DNA of 64,000 bases from PALSA-612 sp963704335 (GTDB lineage: Bacteria; Actinomycetota; Thermoleophilia; Gaiellales; Gaiellaceae): contig OY969889.1 of NCBI GenBank assembly GCA_963704335.1, forward strand, positions 2,294,001 through 2,358,000, in the 5' to 3' direction. The position numbers and the translations under genes were made by a program. The notes beneath the pieces were generated by a model, which had not been told where the DNA came from, searched no databases, and worked only from the letters and a program-made list of their open reading frames with translations. Positions 14,575-23,003 of the stretch are shown in pieces. Numbering within the stretch: the stretch's first letter is position 1; each line of letters begins with the position of its first letter.

Positions 14575-17500
14575 ATGGGAGAGATTCGCATGGGCGGCCG
14601 CCTTGCGGCGGCCATTGGCTTGGTTCTCATGCTCGGGCTCGTGGTGGGGGCGCCGGTCGGTAGCGGCGCTGCACCTGCCACTTCACCTGCGGCAGACGCG
14701 GCGCCCGGCGGCCCGATCCTGGTCGTCACCGCCACGGGCAACAAGTTCACGCGCTATCTGGCCGAGATTCTTCAGGCCGAAGGACTGAACGCATATGCGA
14801 CGGCGGACGTCTCGGCGGTCAACGCGACGCTGCTCGCGGACTACGACGTCGTCGTGCTCGGCGAGACGGCGCTGACAGCAGGGCAGGTAACGGACCTCAC
14901 CGGCTGGGTCAACGCCGGCGGGAACCTGATCGCCATGCGGCCAGACGCGCAGCTCTTCGGCCTGCTCGGCGTAACATCTCCGGGAGGTACCCGCAAGGAC
15001 CAGTACCTCAAGCTCACGACGAGCCCGGCCGGCGCCGGAATCGTCACCGACAGCATCCAGTTCCACGGCACTGGGACCCGCTACAGGCTCGCCGGCGCGA
15101 CGGCGGTCGCGAGCTTCTACGAGACTCCGACGAGATCGACCGTCAACCCGGCGGTCACGCTCCGCTCCGTCGGTTCGATCGGCGGTCAGGCGGCGGCGTT
15201 CGCGTTCGACCTCGCGCGGTCCGTCGTCTACACGCGCCAGGGCAACCCGGCCTGGGCCGGAGATGAGCGCGACGGCGTCGCGCCGATCCGCTCCGACGAC
15301 CTCTTCTTCGGCGCCAAGGCGGGCAACCCGAAGCCGGACTGGATCGATCTCAACAAGGTCGCCATCCCGCAGGCCGACGAGCAGCAGCGGCTGCTGGCGA
15401 ACCTGATCACGCGCATGGCGGGCGACGTCATGCCGCTGCCACGGTTCTGGTACTTCCCGCGCGACGAGGAGGCCGTCATCGTCATGACCGGCGACGACCA
15501 TGCTTCCGGCGGCACCGCGGGACGCTTCGATTCGCAGGCCGCTCAGAGCCCGCCGGGCTGCTCCGTGGCGGACTGGGCGTGCATCCGCAGCACGTCCTAC
15601 ATCTACACCAACACGCCACTGACCGACGCGCAGGCAGCCGCCTACGACGCGCAGGGCTTCGAGGTTGGCCTGCACGTCGACACGAACTGCGCCAACTGGA
15701 CGCCGGCGCAGCTCGAGAGCTTCTTCTCGACGCAGTTGGCCGCCTGGCAGGCGAAGTACGCAAGCCTGCCCTCGCCGGTTTCGAACCGCACGCACTGCAT
15801 CTCGTGGAGCGACTGGGCCTCGCATCCGAAGACCGAGCTGGCCCACGGCATCCGCTTCGACACCAACTACTACTACTGGCCCCCGAGCTGGATCCAGAAC
15901 CGGCCCGGCATGTTCACCGGGTCGGGCATGCCGATGCGGTTCGCCGACCTCGACGGCACGGTGGTCGACGCGTACCAGGGGGCGACCCAGATGACGGACG
16001 AGTCGGGCCAGACGTACCCGTTCACCGTCGACGCGCTCCTCGACCGCGCAACCGGCCCCGAGGGCTACTACGGCGCATTCGTCGCGAACATGCATACCGA
16101 CAGCGCGTCGTCGGCGGGTGAGGCGGCGATCGTCTCCTCCGCGCTCACGCACGGCGTCCCGGTCGTGTCCTCACGGCAGATGCTGACGTGGCTCGACGGG
16201 CGCAATGCGTCGTCCTTCGGCTCGCTCGCCTACAGCGGCGGGACGATGTCGTTCACGATCGCGCCCGGCGTGGGGGCAAACGGCCTGCGAGCGCTACTTC
16301 CAGCGTCGACGCCCGACGGCCCGATCACGGGCCTCACGCTCGACGGCTCGCCGGTGCTGTTCACGCTCGAGGTCGTCAAGGGCATCGAGTACGCGCGCTT
16401 CGACGCTGCCGCAGGCAGCTACGAGGCGACGTACGTGGCCGACACGACGGGTCCGGTCATCACCGACGTGCAGGCCGATCCGAACGGCGACACCGCCGTC
16501 GTGACGTGGACGACCGACGAGCCGTCCAGCTCGCGCGTCGATTACGGCACGAGCCCCGGCTCCCTCACCTCTTCGGCCACGTCGCCGGGAATGACGACCA
16601 GCCACAGCGTGACCCTTACGGGCCTCGCGGCGGCCACGACGTATCACTACCGCGTGACCTCGATCGACGCGTCCGGGAACTCCACGACGGAGCCGACGGG
16701 CACGCCGTTGTCGTTCACTACGTCGCTCGCGAAGCTGGTCGACACGACGGCGGCCGACTTCGGCGCGGGGACATTCGGCATCGGCACGTACCTCGCCGAG
16801 GCCGGGAACGGCGAGGTCGTGCTTGCGCCGACCGTGGGGACCGAGTTCGGTGGCTCGTCCCTGCCGACGGGCTGGACGAGCACGCCCTGGAACGCCGGAG
16901 GCGCGTCGACAGTGGCAAACGGGATCGTCACCGTCGACGGTTCGCTGCTCGCGACCGACTCGTTCTTCGGGCCCGGCCGTGCGCTCGAGTTCGAGGCGGC
17001 CATCGACGGCGAGGCGTTCCAGCACGCAGGGTTCGGAACCGACCTGAACGACCAGCCCTGGGCGTTGATCTCCTCGTTCGGAGGGAACGTCGGCCTGTAC
17101 GCACGCACGAACAACGGAACCGCAACGAACACGCCGATCACGGCCTCGACCGGCCAGATGCACAGCTACCGCATCGAGTGGACCGCCTCCGGGCTCGTCT
17201 ACTACGCGGACGGTGTGCTCGTCGGGACGCATCCGACGCCGATCGCGCCGAACATGCGGCCGGTCGTCAGCGATATCTTCGTCAATGCGAGCACCGTCAG
17301 GCTCGACTGGCTGCGGCTCAGCCCGTACGCCTCGACGGGCACCTTCATGTCGCGCGTGCTCGGCGACGGAAGTGAACGCACGTGGGGCGACCTCACGGCT
17401 GACGTCGTGAATCCCGCGGGGACGTCGGCGGCGCTGAGCGTCCGGACGGGCAACACGCCGACGCCGGATGGCACGTGGACAGACTGGCAGTCGCTGCCGG

Positions 17501-18180
17501 GCACGGGAGGGGACGTCGGCGCCACGTCGGCGTACCTGCAGTACCGCGCCGAGCTCGCGACGACCGACGACAGCGCTACGCCTGAGCTGCGTGGCGTCGA
17601 GGTCGAGTACGAGCTCACCGGGCCGACCGCCCTGTTCTCGGATGACTTCGAGAGCGGGAATCTCGCGGCCTGGACGACCGTCAACGGCCTGACCGTGACG
17701 GCAGAGGCGGCGTTCGCCGGGGCCTTCGGCGCCCGCGCGAACGACGCCGCCGGAGCGGACGTGTGGGCACGCAAGACGCTCGCATCGCCGACCGAGGACG
17801 TCACCACGACCGTGCGGTTCAAGGTGGACAGTCGCACGACCGCCATGCACATGCTGCGTCTCCGCAGCGTGGGCAACGTCCCGCTCGTTCGCGTCACGAT
17901 CAACAACAGCGGCAGGCTCGTCTACCGCAACGAGGTCGCGGGCGTGAACCGCGTGAGCACCACGACTCCGACCAACGGGGTCTGGCACGAGTTGTCGGTC
18001 CGCACGTTCGCGGACGGGGCGACCGGCCACGTGACCGTCATGCTCGACGGTGCAGCCGTGGCCGGCCTCGACCTGGTCGAGAACATCGGCACCGACGCGA
18101 TCGGCCGGGTCACGCTCGGGGACGAGACGAACGCCGACGCCCACTCGACGGCGTACGACAACCTCGTCCTGACGGGCTAG
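14575..18180 (+). CDS. Secreted multidomain protein: deacetylase-like, FN3 and LamG-like domains
   Basis: A 1201-residue exported protein. A Sec signal peptide (about residues 1-33) ends near GSGAA. Residues about 46-290 look like a Rossmann/ThuA-type domain (GPILVVTATGNKFTRYLAEIL). Residues about 295-545 resemble a NodB-type polysaccharide deacetylase fold: VIVMTGDDHASGG (about 301-313) would supply the metal Asp, GLHVDTN (about 363) a His. A fibronectin type III domain (about 622-720) ends in the usual LTGLAAATTYHYRV. Two jelly-roll/LamG-like beta domains follow (about 755-920 and 1015-1201). No sortase motif or membrane anchor is visible. It probably acts on, or binds, envelope or environmental polysaccharide. 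The ATG at 14575 has AGGGGAGAG upstream. A terminator follows at 18200. Confidence 0.75.
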   Translation: MGEIRMGGRLAAAIGLVLMLGLVVGAPVGSGAAPATSPAADAAPGGPILVVTATGNKFTRYLAEILQAEGLNAYATADVSAVNATLLADYDVVVLGETALTAGQVTDLTGWVNAGGNLIAMRPDAQLFGLLGVTSPGGTRKDQYLKLTTSPAGAGIVTDSIQFHGTGTRYRLAGATAVASFYETPTRSTVNPAVTLRSVGSIGGQAAAFAFDLARSVVYTRQGNPAWAGDERDGVAPIRSDDLFFGAKAGNPKPDWIDLNKVAIPQADEQQRLLANLITRMAGDVMPLPRFWYFPRDEEAVIVMTGDDHASGGTAGRFDSQAAQSPPGCSVADWACIRSTSYIYTNTPLTDAQAAAYDAQGFEVGLHVDTNCANWTPAQLESFFSTQLAAWQAKYASLPSPVSNRTHCISWSDWASHPKTELAHGIRFDTNYYYWPPSWIQNRPGMFTGSGMPMRFADLDGTVVDAYQGATQMTDESGQTYPFTVDALLDRATGPEGYYGAFVANMHTDSASSAGEAAIVSSALTHGVPVVSSRQMLTWLDGRNASSFGSLAYSGGTMSFTIAPGVGANGLRALLPASTPDGPITGLTLDGSPVLFTLEVVKGIEYARFDAAAGSYEATYVADTTGPVITDVQADPNGDTAVVTWTTDEPSSSRVDYGTSPGSLTSSATSPGMTTSHSVTLTGLAAATTYHYRVTSIDASGNSTTEPTGTPLSFTTSLAKLVDTTAADFGAGTFGIGTYLAEAGNGEVVLAPTVGTEFGGSSLPTGWTSTPWNAGGASTVANGIVTVDGSLLATDSFFGPGRALEFEAAIDGEAFQHAGFGTDLNDQPWALISSFGGNVGLYARTNNGTATNTPITASTGQMHSYRIEWTASGLVYYADGVLVGTHPTPIAPNMRPVVSDIFVNASTVRLDWLRLSPYASTGTFMSRVLGDGSERTWGDLTADVVNPAGTSAALSVRTGNTPTPDGTWTDWQSLPGTGGDVGATSAYLQYRAELATTDDSATPELRGVEVEYELTGPTALFSDDFESGNLAAWTTVNGLTVTAEAAFAGAFGARANDAAGADVWARKTLASPTEDVTTTVRFKVDSRTTAMHMLRLRSVGNVPLVRVTINNSGRLVYRNEVAGVNRVSTTTPTNGVWHELSVRTFADGATGHVTVMLDGAAVAGLDLVENIGTDAIGRVTLGDETNADAHSTAYDNLVLTG

Positions 18181-18199
18181 CCCACGACATCAGGCAATT

Positions 18200-18250
18200 C
18201 GCCGAGGCGGCCGTCTGCCCAGACGCGGACGGTCGCCTCGGCGCGTCTTT
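18200..18250 (+). terminator. Strong hairpin terminator
   Basis: An 18-19 bp inverted repeat (arms 18200-18218 and 18225-18243, with G-T pairs) and a 6-base loop is followed by CGTCTTT. It separates the 1201-residue protein gene from the lspA-like gene, so those genes probably have their own promoter. Confidence 0.65.
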
Positions 18251-18301
18251 GACAACGGGTGACGCCTGTGTGAGAGTCTGGGCAGGCTCCAGGAGGAACC
18301 G

Positions 18302-18721
18302 ATGCCGCTTGCCTGGGTCGCGCTCACGGTCGTCTCAGTTGCCTGTATCGACCAGGCCAGCAAGGCGGTGCTGCTCCGAGGATTGAGCCTGAACGAGTCG
18401 GTCCGATTGAGCAGAGGCCTCCGGCTGCGTCACGTGGTGAACGTGGGGTGGAACGGCATCCGGTCGCCAACGGCGTTGCTTCTCCTGTGGGGTCTTGCGG
18501 TTGCGAGCAGTCTGCTCGTACTCGGGTTGGGTGAAGGAGGTGACGGTGCGCGCGTCGGCGTCGCCGTCGCGCTTGGGGGCGCGACCGGCAATCTCGTCGA
18601 TCGCCTTCGGCGCGGACACGTCGTCGACTTCATCGAGGTCGGGCCGTGGCCGGTCTTCAACGTTGCAGATATGGGCATCGTGGCCGGGTTGGGGCTCACG
18701 CTGATGGCGCTTCTCATCTGA
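18302..18721 (+). CDS. lspA: Signal peptidase II (lipoprotein signal peptidase)
   Basis: A 139-residue membrane protein of the LspA family, the aspartic protease that removes signal peptides from lipidated prolipoproteins. The signature blocks are present: GGATGNLVDRLRRGHVVDF, with one catalytic Asp in VVDF, and PVFNVADMGI with the second. The first conserved loop reads HVVNVGWNGIRS, so the Asn is kept but the usual NxGAAF is altered. The protein is slightly short for the family (typically about 150-165). A GGAGGA motif precedes the ATG. It overlaps the lgt-like gene by one base (TGATG), so the two are translationally coupled. Confidence 0.85.
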   Translation: MPLAWVALTVVSVACIDQASKAVLLRGLSLNESVRLSRGLRLRHVVNVGWNGIRSPTALLLLWGLAVASSLLVLGLGEGGDGARVGVAVALGGATGNLVDRLRRGHVVDFIEVGPWPVFNVADMGIVAGLGLTLMALLI

Positions 18722-19413
18722 TGCGACCGACGCTCGTGACGTGGCGCACGTTCCGAATTCCGAGCTACGTCGCGATGCTCTACCTCGGTCTCCTTGCCGG
18801 GACGTACTCGGCGTACGCGGCGGGTCGGGCCGAAGGCATGTCGGGCGAGCGAATGATGAGCGCGATTCTCGTGCTCCTCGTGCCGGCGATGCTCGGGGCG
18901 CGGCTGGCGTATGTGGCTACCCGGTGGCCCGCATATCGCTCGCAGCCTCGCCGCATCTTCATGCCAGGCAGCGAAGGCGGGGCGGTCGCATACGGAGCCC
19001 TGCTCACCGTGCCCGTGTCTCTCCCGTTGCTCGTGGCCCTCGGGCTTCCCGTTGCGGCGTTCTGGGACGCCGGAGCTCTCGGCTTCCTCGCAGCGGTCAT
19101 CTTCTTACGCATCGGATGCTTCCTGAACGGTTGCTGCCGTGGCGTCGTCGCAGGACGCATTCCGACGCAGCTGTTGGAGGCAGGCTGGGCTGCGCTGCTC
19201 CTCGTCGCTGCGCTACTGGTCGCAGGCAGGATGCCGTTCGCAGGCGCCCTTTTCCTGTCGACGCTCGCTGCCTATGCGGCCGGTCGGTTCCTGATCGACT
19301 TCGGGCGAGACGGGCCACGCAAGCTGGGCCGACTGACGGTTGCTCAGGCGTGCTCTGCGGGATTCGTACTGCTCTCGGTGCCGTTGCTCGCGACCGCTTC
19401 GTGGGTGGTGTGA
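18721..19413 (+). CDS. lgt: Prolipoprotein diacylglyceryl transferase-like protein
   Basis: A 230-residue polytopic membrane protein of the Lgt family, which attaches diacylglycerol to the lipobox Cys of prolipoproteins. Recognisable features are GARLAYVATRW in the first third, the EGGAVAYGALL loop, the signature RIGCFLNGCCRG near residues 136-147, and a C-terminal GRFLIDFGRDG. It is shorter than E. coli Lgt (291 residues), so it may be a divergent paralogue. The start overlaps the lspA stop. The next gene encodes a putative lipoprotein, its likely substrate. Confidence 0.75.
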   Translation: MRPTLVTWRTFRIPSYVAMLYLGLLAGTYSAYAAGRAEGMSGERMMSAILVLLVPAMLGARLAYVATRWPAYRSQPRRIFMPGSEGGAVAYGALLTVPVSLPLLVALGLPVAAFWDAGALGFLAAVIFLRIGCFLNGCCRGVVAGRIPTQLLEAGWAALLLVAALLVAGRMPFAGALFLSTLAAYAAGRFLIDFGRDGPRKLGRLTVAQACSAGFVLLSVPLLATASWVV

Positions 19414-19417
19414 TCGG

Positions 19418-20242
19418 GTGACCAACACCGTACTGCTCGCCGCTCCGCTGATCGTCTTCGCCCTCGTCCTGCTGCTCGGTTTCACGGGCTGCGGGCTCAA
19501 TACGAGGGGATTACCAGGAGATGGAACGACGGGGCAAACAGGCTCCGACAGTGATAAGCCGTACGCGGACGAAGTCAAGGACTCGAACCCGATCGCCTAC
19601 TGGCGCCTCTCGGATGCAGTAGGCAGCAGTCAAGCGAAGGACGAGATTGGCGCACCACCCCCCGAAGGCGACCATCCGGGTACTTATCAGGACAGCTGGA
19701 CACTCGGCGTGAAACCGGGGCTAAACGACAGTGACCCCGACGCAACGCCGGCACGCTTCGACGGCACAGGCTCCGTCGAGGTCCCCCACGCGCCCGAGTT
19801 CGAGATGCAGGAGTTCACCGTCGAAGCACTCGTGCAGCCGGACAGCGTCGCGGCTCCCGGCGTCATCGTCAGCAACATGGCCACGCCCGCGACCGCAGGG
19901 TGGGCCCTCCGTATCGCCCCGCCTGTCAAGCCAGGAAACGACGGTTACTTCGTGCCGTCGGTAAGCGATGGCACCGATAGCGGCTCTGTCGAAGCGGGAT
20001 TCAACCTGGGCACTGTCTTTCACGTGGCGATGACGTTCGACGGCATGGTCCTCATCCTCTATGTGGACGGTGCCGTGCACGCCGCCGTTTCCTCGATGCC
20101 GTACGCCCCCAACACCCAAGAGCCTCTTCGGATCGGCCTCGGCCTCCAGGGGGCGATCCAGGAGGTGGCCGTCTACGACTACGCGCTGACGGCTGAACAG
20201 ATCACCGCCCACTACCTTGCGAACACGAGCCCAGAGACCTGA
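19418..20242 (+). CDS. LamG-type concanavalin-like putative lipoprotein
   Basis: A 274-residue exported protein. An N-terminal hydrophobic segment (LLAAPLIVFALVLLLGFTGC) ends in a lipobox-like Cys, and is followed by a Gly/Thr-rich linker. The body is a LamG/jelly-roll domain: the opening strand NPIAYWRLSD, then PARFDGTGSVEVPH, FTVEALVQPD, and a closing IQEVAVYDYALTAEQITAHY, the hallmark of this fold. It probably binds polysaccharide at the cell surface. The GTG start lies 4 bases after the lgt stop. Position +2 after the Cys is not Asp. Confidence 0.75.
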   Translation: MTNTVLLAAPLIVFALVLLLGFTGCGLNTRGLPGDGTTGQTGSDSDKPYADEVKDSNPIAYWRLSDAVGSSQAKDEIGAPPPEGDHPGTYQDSWTLGVKPGLNDSDPDATPARFDGTGSVEVPHAPEFEMQEFTVEALVQPDSVAAPGVIVSNMATPATAGWALRIAPPVKPGNDGYFVPSVSDGTDSGSVEAGFNLGTVFHVAMTFDGMVLILYVDGAVHAAVSSMPYAPNTQEPLRIGLGLQGAIQEVAVYDYALTAEQITAHYLANTSPET

Positions 20243-20783
20243 GCAGATCGCCCGCGACCACTTCCCGCCTGGCGAAGGGGTCGAATGGTCACGCCCCGGC
20301 GACTTCATACTCGTCCGCGGCACATCCTGGAGGAGCAGGGTCATCTGGTGCTACACGAGACTGCGCGCTCGCGGACGCGAGGAACGTCGGTGCGCCTGGT
20401 GGACCCACGCGGCACTGGTCGTCGGCACCGACGGCGCGATCGTGGAGGCCGGAACCACGGGTGTGGTCCTTCAGCACGTCGAGAAGTACCGCGACGAGGA
20501 CTACCGCTACGTGGCCATCCAGGCGACGCCGGATCAACGCTGGCGGGCCGTCCGGTTCGCCAGGTCGTGCGTCGGCTCGCGATACGGGAATCTCCTGCTG
20601 GCGAACCTCGTGGTCTCGCCGCTCACACGAGGGAGAGTTCGGTTCGAGAACGCCGGTTGCGAGATGTGCGGGACGCTCGTCGCCCAGGCGCTCGCGTGTG
20701 CCGGCCAGAGCTTCGGGAGGCTGCCGACGGACATGTTGCCCGCCGACCTGGCCGTGCATTACAGCGTGACGCCGAGCACCTGA
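20217..20783 (+). CDS. Permuted papain-like (NlpC/P60/YiiX-type) hydrolase
   Basis: A protein of up to 188 residues resembling YiiX/YebB-type permuted NlpC/P60 enzymes, which cut or deacylate amide or ester bonds. The opening strand is RPGDFILVRGTSW, the candidate catalytic His is in WWTHAALVVG, and the candidate catalytic Cys is in the later helix CEMCGTLVAQAL, the permuted order. The strand AIVEAGTTGVVLQHV is typical. No ATG or GTG exists near the N-terminus; a TTG at 20217, overlapping the lipoprotein gene by 26 bases, is the best start. No signal peptide is seen. It closes the run of four same-strand genes. Confidence 0.65.
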   Translation: MRTRAQRPEQIARDHFPPGEGVEWSRPGDFILVRGTSWRSRVIWCYTRLRARGREERRCAWWTHAALVVGTDGAIVEAGTTGVVLQHVEKYRDEDYRYVAIQATPDQRWRAVRFARSCVGSRYGNLLLANLVVSPLTRGRVRFENAGCEMCGTLVAQALACAGQSFGRLPTDMLPADLAVHYSVTPST

Positions 20784-20795
20784 GCCGCGCGGCGG

Positions 20796-21100
20796 CTAGG
20801 TCCAGATCCGTCGCGCGACGTCGCCGACCAGCCGCAGCTTCGTCTCTTGCTCGGCGGCGGTCATCGCACCGATTACCCCCGACGCGAAGCCGCACTGGGG
20901 GCTGATCGCCAGCCGATCGAGCGGCACGTACTGCGTCGCCTCCTCGACCCGCGCCACCAGCTGGTCGGGATCTTCGAGGGCTCCGTCCTTCGTCGTGACG
21001 AGCCCGAGCACGACCTCTTGGCTCGGCAAGACGTCGGCAAGCGGCTCGAACGTGCCGGCTCGGTCGGAGTCGTACTCGAGCAGTAGGCGGTCGAAGTCTT
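20796..21100 (-). pseudogene. C-terminal fragment of cobalamin-independent methionine synthase
   Basis: On the minus strand from about 21100 to the stop at 20796 one frame encodes the last ~100 residues of a MetE-type enzyme: LLLEYDSDRAGTFEPL, VVLGLVTTKDGALEDPDQLV, then LAISPQCGFAS with the zinc-ligand Cys, then KLRLVGDVARRIW. There is no start codon or N-terminal part. Upstream the sequence switches directly to a thioredoxin-reductase-like gene in another frame. MetE homologues need the rest of the barrel, so this is a remnant. Confidence 0.7.
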
Positions 21101-21769
21101 GCCCGTCTTCAGATCGCGCAGTTGCACTCCGTCGACCGATCCGTCGCCGAGGATCTCCTCGACGACCGTGTTCTGCCTGATCTCGACCTGCGTGCTCTCC
21201 CGGACCCGCCGACCGTACGTCTCCTGCCCGCTGAGGGCCTCGTCGGCGTCGATCAGCACCACCTGAACGTCATGCTGCGTCAGCTCGAGCGCCTCCAGTA
21301 GCGCCGAATCACCTCCGCCGACGATCGCAACAGCTTTGCCGCGGTACAAGGGGCCGTCACAGCTGGCGCAGTGGCTGAGGCCCTTGCCTTCGAACTCGTC
21401 CTCGCGCGACACGCCGAGCTTGGCCGGCCTCGATCCCGTCGCGACGATGGCGGCGCCGGCGACGATCTCGCCGGAATCGGTCACGACCGCCCAATCGGCT
21501 CCGCGCCGCTCGATGCGTCGGACCTCCTGCAGCTCGAACCCGGCGCCGGCGTTGGCGACTTGCTCGTGGATCCTGGGGCCTAGCTCGAACCCCGGAACAC
21601 CCTCGGGGAAGCCGGGAAAGTCCTCGACCCGCTCGGTGTTGAGGATGACGCCACCCGACCCGACTGGATCCAGCAGGATCGTGTGTCGTCCGTGACGCGC
21701 AGCGAAGAGAGCTGCGGTGAGACCGGCAGGTCCTCCGCCCGCGACGGCAATCTCGCAGTCCGCCACCAT
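20873..21769 (-). CDS. Thioredoxin-reductase-like flavoprotein, truncated
   Basis: The first ~230 residues are a pyridine-nucleotide disulfide oxidoreductase of the thioredoxin reductase type. They include the FAD loop VAGGGPAGLTAALFAARHG (about 9-27), the second FAD motif AAIVATGSRPAKL, the redox pair in HCASCDG, and the NADPH loop AIVGGGDSALLEALEL. After VQLRDLKTGK (about 21105) the frame leaves the family, and the remaining ~75 residues are an Arg/Ser-rich out-of-frame reading of the methionine synthase fragment. The C-terminal FAD-binding block of the family is missing, so the protein is probably inactive unless the join is an assembly fault. Confidence 0.7.
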   Translation of the reverse strand: MVADCEIAVAGGGPAGLTAALFAARHGRHTILLDPVGSGGVILNTERVEDFPGFPEGVPGFELGPRIHEQVANAGAGFELQEVRRIERRGADWAVVTDSGEIVAGAAIVATGSRPAKLGVSREDEFEGKGLSHCASCDGPLYRGKAVAIVGGGDSALLEALELTQHDVQVVLIDADEALSGQETYGRRVRESTQVEIRQNTVVEEILGDGSVDGVQLRDLKTGKTSTAYCSSTTPTEPARSSRLPTSCRAKRSCSGSSRRRTEPSKIPTSWWRGSRRRRSTCRSIGWRSAPSAASRRG

Positions 21770-21796
21770 GTGCGCGGCCCGATCATAGGACGTTGG

Positions 21797-22978
21797 TCAG
21801 GTCAGGAGCCACAACTCGCGCTGCGGCGTGCTCAGCCACTCGACGCCTGCGCTGGTCACGAGGACGTCTTCCTCGAGACCGATGTAACCGCGGCCGGGCA
21901 CGGCAGTCCCGTATTCGAGCGTGAAGACGTTGCCCTCTTCGACGGCGCCGTCCGGCGCCGTCCCATAGCGATCCCAGCGTGGCCCCAGCAGCGTCCCGCC
22001 GTCATGGGCGGCGCGGCCGAGCTGATGTCCGAGTGCGTACATCGGCTCGGGGAAGCCGGCCGCTAGCAGCGTCTTGCGCGCTGCTGCATCCACGTCTGCG
22101 CCGATAGCTCCAGGCTTCAAGACGTCGACGCCGGCGTCGACCGCTGCCCAGAGCGCGTCCCACGCGCGCACGACCTCAGCCGGCGGTTCGGACTCGCCCT
22201 CGTCCAGCGCGTACCAGACCCGCTGGAGGTCGCTCGTGTAGTCGTCCCGCGAGACGCCGAAGTCGACATGGAGCAGCTGGCCTCGCTGCAGGCGGAGGTC
22301 GCTCGGCGACGAATGGCCGACGTCCTTGTCGGGGCCGGCGTTCACCGCCGGGCAGTGATCCTCGCCCCAGGCATAGCCGAGGCCGCGCCTGGCCACTTCG
22401 TCGTGCATGACGGCGGCGATCTCGAGCTCGGACTGCCCGGGCTCGAGAGTCGCGGTCACGCGCTCGAAGATCTCCTCCGTGTCCGCGACGGCAGCCCGGA
22501 TGCGGCGCACCTCCTCCGCGGACTTTCGCCCGCGCAGCGCGTTGACGATCGCCTCCGAGGAGACCAGGCGATCGACATACGGGGTACCGGCGAACGTGTC
22601 CTGCAGCGTCAGCCAAAGGCCGTGAGTGAGGCCGTCGGCGGCGGCGTCTGAGGTCGAGTAGTTGAGAGCGATCGAGCGCGGGTCGAGCCGTTCGATCGCC
22701 TCGAGCAGGGGAGGAGCGAGGCTCTTGTCATAACCGATGACCTCGCCGTAGGCGCCGAGCGCCCGGAGGTTGGGCGCGTCGAAGCGACCGACGACGGCGA
22801 TCCGCTCTCCGTTCGCCGAGACGAGGAATGCGCTCTGCCAGGCGCAGTACGTGCCGGCGATGAGGTCGAGGCACGGGTCCTTAGTGAGCAGCGTCTCGCG
22901 GACCAGCGTGAGCCACACGTCGACGTCCTGCTCGCGGAGGATCTCCGTCGCTTGGTCCAGCTTCTCGTGAATGAGCAT
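21797..22978 (-). CDS. M24 family Xaa-Pro aminopeptidase-like metallopeptidase
   Basis: A 393-residue protein with an N-terminal creatinase-like domain and a C-terminal pita-bread metallopeptidase domain. The five metal ligands can be placed: Asp in LHVDFGV, Asp in YTSDLQRVW, His in ALGHQLGR, Glu in TLEYGTA, and Glu in IGLEEDVLV. This fits cytoplasmic enzymes that remove N-terminal residues before proline, though some relatives cleave other amides. It is complete, with an ATG start at 22978, and lies 27 bases from the truncated flavoprotein gene on the same strand. Confidence 0.85.
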   Translation of the reverse strand: MLIHEKLDQATEILREQDVDVWLTLVRETLLTKDPCLDLIAGTYCAWQSAFLVSANGERIAVVGRFDAPNLRALGAYGEVIGYDKSLAPPLLEAIERLDPRSIALNYSTSDAAADGLTHGLWLTLQDTFAGTPYVDRLVSSEAIVNALRGRKSAEEVRRIRAAVADTEEIFERVTATLEPGQSELEIAAVMHDEVARRGLGYAWGEDHCPAVNAGPDKDVGHSSPSDLRLQRGQLLHVDFGVSRDDYTSDLQRVWYALDEGESEPPAEVVRAWDALWAAVDAGVDVLKPGAIGADVDAAARKTLLAAGFPEPMYALGHQLGRAAHDGGTLLGPRWDRYGTAPDGAVEEGNVFTLEYGTAVPGRGYIGLEEDVLVTSAGVEWLSTPQRELWLLT

Positions 22979-23003
22979 GTGCGGCGAGGTCAGGACCGGG
23001 ACA

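Noticed and set aside
16294..18144. 616-residue open frame on the minus strand
   Set aside because: It is antisense to the 1201-residue secreted protein, which has clear domains. The product is Arg/Asp/Val-rich with no motif, as expected of a shadow frame in high-GC DNA.
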